Part shown: in pieces, positions 20,691-21,620 of the stretch
Layout: the number at the start of each line of letters is the position of its first letter
Numbering within the stretch: the stretch's first letter is position 1
DNA from: Lingula anatina
Lineage: Eukaryota; Brachiopoda; Lingulata; Lingulida; Lingulidae
Assembly (NCBI RefSeq): GCF_001039355.2
Contig: NW_019775859.1
Span: 84,776 to 106,395, forward strand
Reading direction: 5' to 3'
Length of the DNA stretch: 21,620 nucleotides
Program-made: the position numbers and the translations under genes
The notes under the pieces: model-generated
Told to the model about the DNA's origin: nothing
The model's input: only the letters and a program-made list of their open reading frames with translations
The model's database searches: none

Positions 20691-20875
20691 TAGACGAATG
20701 TCACCTGTTCAAAGTAATGGGGAAGGGACTACGTACGGTTCCTAGCGGACTATCATTCCTGTCACAACGGCTAAGTACATTTGCTGTATTTTCTCTCCGC
20801 TCACATGTTGACCATTTAATCCAAAAATTACAGATAAAACAATGGATTGCAATTAAGTCAGTTATTGGTATTTAC
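20691..20875. other. Short non-coding stretch, start of the SLC49-like intron on the minus strand
   Basis: No exon is recognised. On the minus strand it follows the GTAAAT donor at 20875 and so is intronic to the SLC49-like gene. Confidence 0.4.
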
Positions 20876-21472
20876 CTATAATGAATGACAAGGCACCTCC
20901 AAGTAATGTGAACACTGTCACGGCGGCAGTGACGGTGGTTCTCTGTGACACGGGAAACCAGACATTGGATAACAGAGGGCCCGCCGCGCAGCAAACCCCG
21001 CCAGAGAGACCGTTTAGTACGTGCCCAACATGGATCAGCATATAGAATTGAAAAAAAAAATTATATACATATAATTGAGGTCATTTTTAGTGCGTTTTGT
21101 GGGTTGAAAACCTTGACCCTGACATGCGTTTTACCCGAATAAGTGAAAATCAAAGAATGAATTAATGGTCTCAACGGTTCACACCAGTTAATGTTACTGC
21201 ATATGCAAATAAAGCGACATGTACTCTCATGAGTGTGAAAACAACAAGAAACGCAAGAAGGTTCAGTACGTGATGGTCACAGTCTATAACACCACATTTT
21301 GTAATTTAAAAGTGTTACGTATTAAATCTGTGCTGTTGGGTGAATCAGGTGATCATTCGACGTCTCTGCACAGCGCGTTACCATGTTGCCATTCTTGGTT
21401 CCATTGTAATGCAACGGCATGCAGCCCCCGCGGCGACAAGAAAACTGGCTCCGACGCACGCCCATCTCATAC
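20876..21472 (-). CDS. Partial SLC49A4 (DIRC2)-like major-facilitator transporter, two exons, truncated at both ends
   Basis: Minus-strand exon A, 21472-21382, has a TTTACAG acceptor and GTAACG donor and encodes MRWACVGASFLVAAGAAC, then RCITMEPRMAT. Exon B, about 21048-20876, has a GTAAAT donor and encodes FYMLIHVGHVLNGLSGG, PLLSNVWFPVSQRTTVTAA and VTVFTLLGGALSFIIG. From memory of the family, vertebrate SLC49A4 has the same order: GLR before a membrane helix ending LRCI, then LIHGGQ-LNGL-G, an S-WF---ER-TATA block, and LGGA-FLVG. These are transmembrane helices 3-5 of a lysosomal or organellar solute carrier. Oddities: exon A ends in phase 2, and the start of exon B has no AG. The open frame runs back through a 10-base T-run to a TGA at about 21079. 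Other SLC49 members are possible. The remaining exons would lie beyond 21620 and, for the 3' end, below 20876, where I find none. Confidence 0.72.
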
Positions 21473-21510
21473 CTGTAAATGTACCACTAAACCATTTAAA
21501 GGCAGATCGG

Positions 21511-21620
21511 GTGTGTGTGTGTGTGTGGTGGTGGGGGGGGGGGGGGGGGGGGTTAGGAAACTTTAAAGCCCCCCCCCCTTCTCCCTTTTTCCCCCCAGGA
21601 AAAAAAAAAAAAAATTTTTT
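21511..21620. repeat. Low-quality terminal homopolymer and GT-repeat sequence, probable contig end
   Basis: A GT run (21511-21527) passes into a long G-run, then C-runs, T-runs, CCCCCC, a 14-base A-run and a final T-run. This staircase of homopolymers looks like trace-end or assembly-edge noise rather than genomic sequence. Nothing should be annotated in it. Confidence 0.7.

Noticed and set aside
21219-21566. Plus-strand open frame near the window end
   Set aside because: It runs opposite to the SLC49-like exon on the minus strand and into homopolymer noise.
1-21620. CRISPR arrays, bacterial operons, rRNA or tRNA genes
   Set aside because: The window has multi-exon animal genes, no regularly spaced repeats of that kind, and no cloverleaf or rRNA segment that I could recognise.

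Overview
The window is animal nuclear DNA. Coding is split into many short exons with GT-AG borders and matching phases, the introns are AT-rich, and several fold-back DNA transposons lie in non-coding sequence. The genes are UVRAG, a polycystin-1-like protein with a C-type lectin domain, and a fragment of an SLC49-family transporter. This suits an invertebrate, either a lophotrochozoan or an invertebrate deuterostome. The sequence alone does not decide between them.

Layout. 1-465: upstream region of UVRAG, with a perfect YY1-type motif that also starts an 11-codon upstream ORF. 466-9369 (+): complete UVRAG gene, 16 coding exons, 818 residues, followed by a 3' UTR with a polyadenylation signal near 10295. 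Its introns carry two fold-back elements. 10316-11318: intergenic, AT-rich. 11319-19551 (+): polycystin-1-like gene, with a TATA box, a signal peptide and 12 coding exons that stay in frame for 1010 residues. The order is signal peptide, DUF3011-like domain, C-type lectin domain, a linker of three 13-residue repeats, a PKD-like stretch, a long REJ region, and helical exons like those that precede the GPS in polycystins. The GPS, PLAT and membrane parts are not found in the window. 19552-20875: non-coding, with a GC-rich hairpin patch and a fourth copy of a MITE family. 20876-21472 (-): two exons of an SLC49A4 (DIRC2)-like major-facilitator transporter, cut off by the window end. The last ~110 bases are homopolymer runs of poor quality, which suggests a contig end.

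The three genes share no evident pathway. UVRAG acts in endosome and autophagy traffic, the polycystin-like protein is a secreted or surface receptor-type molecule, and SLC49A4 is a lysosomal or organellar transporter in vertebrates. The points most worth checking are the DUF3011-lectin-REJ architecture, the missing 3' end of that gene against an opposite-strand SLC49 gene, an SLC49 exon with no AG acceptor, and three distinct families of near-palindromic transposons, two with readable target-site duplications.
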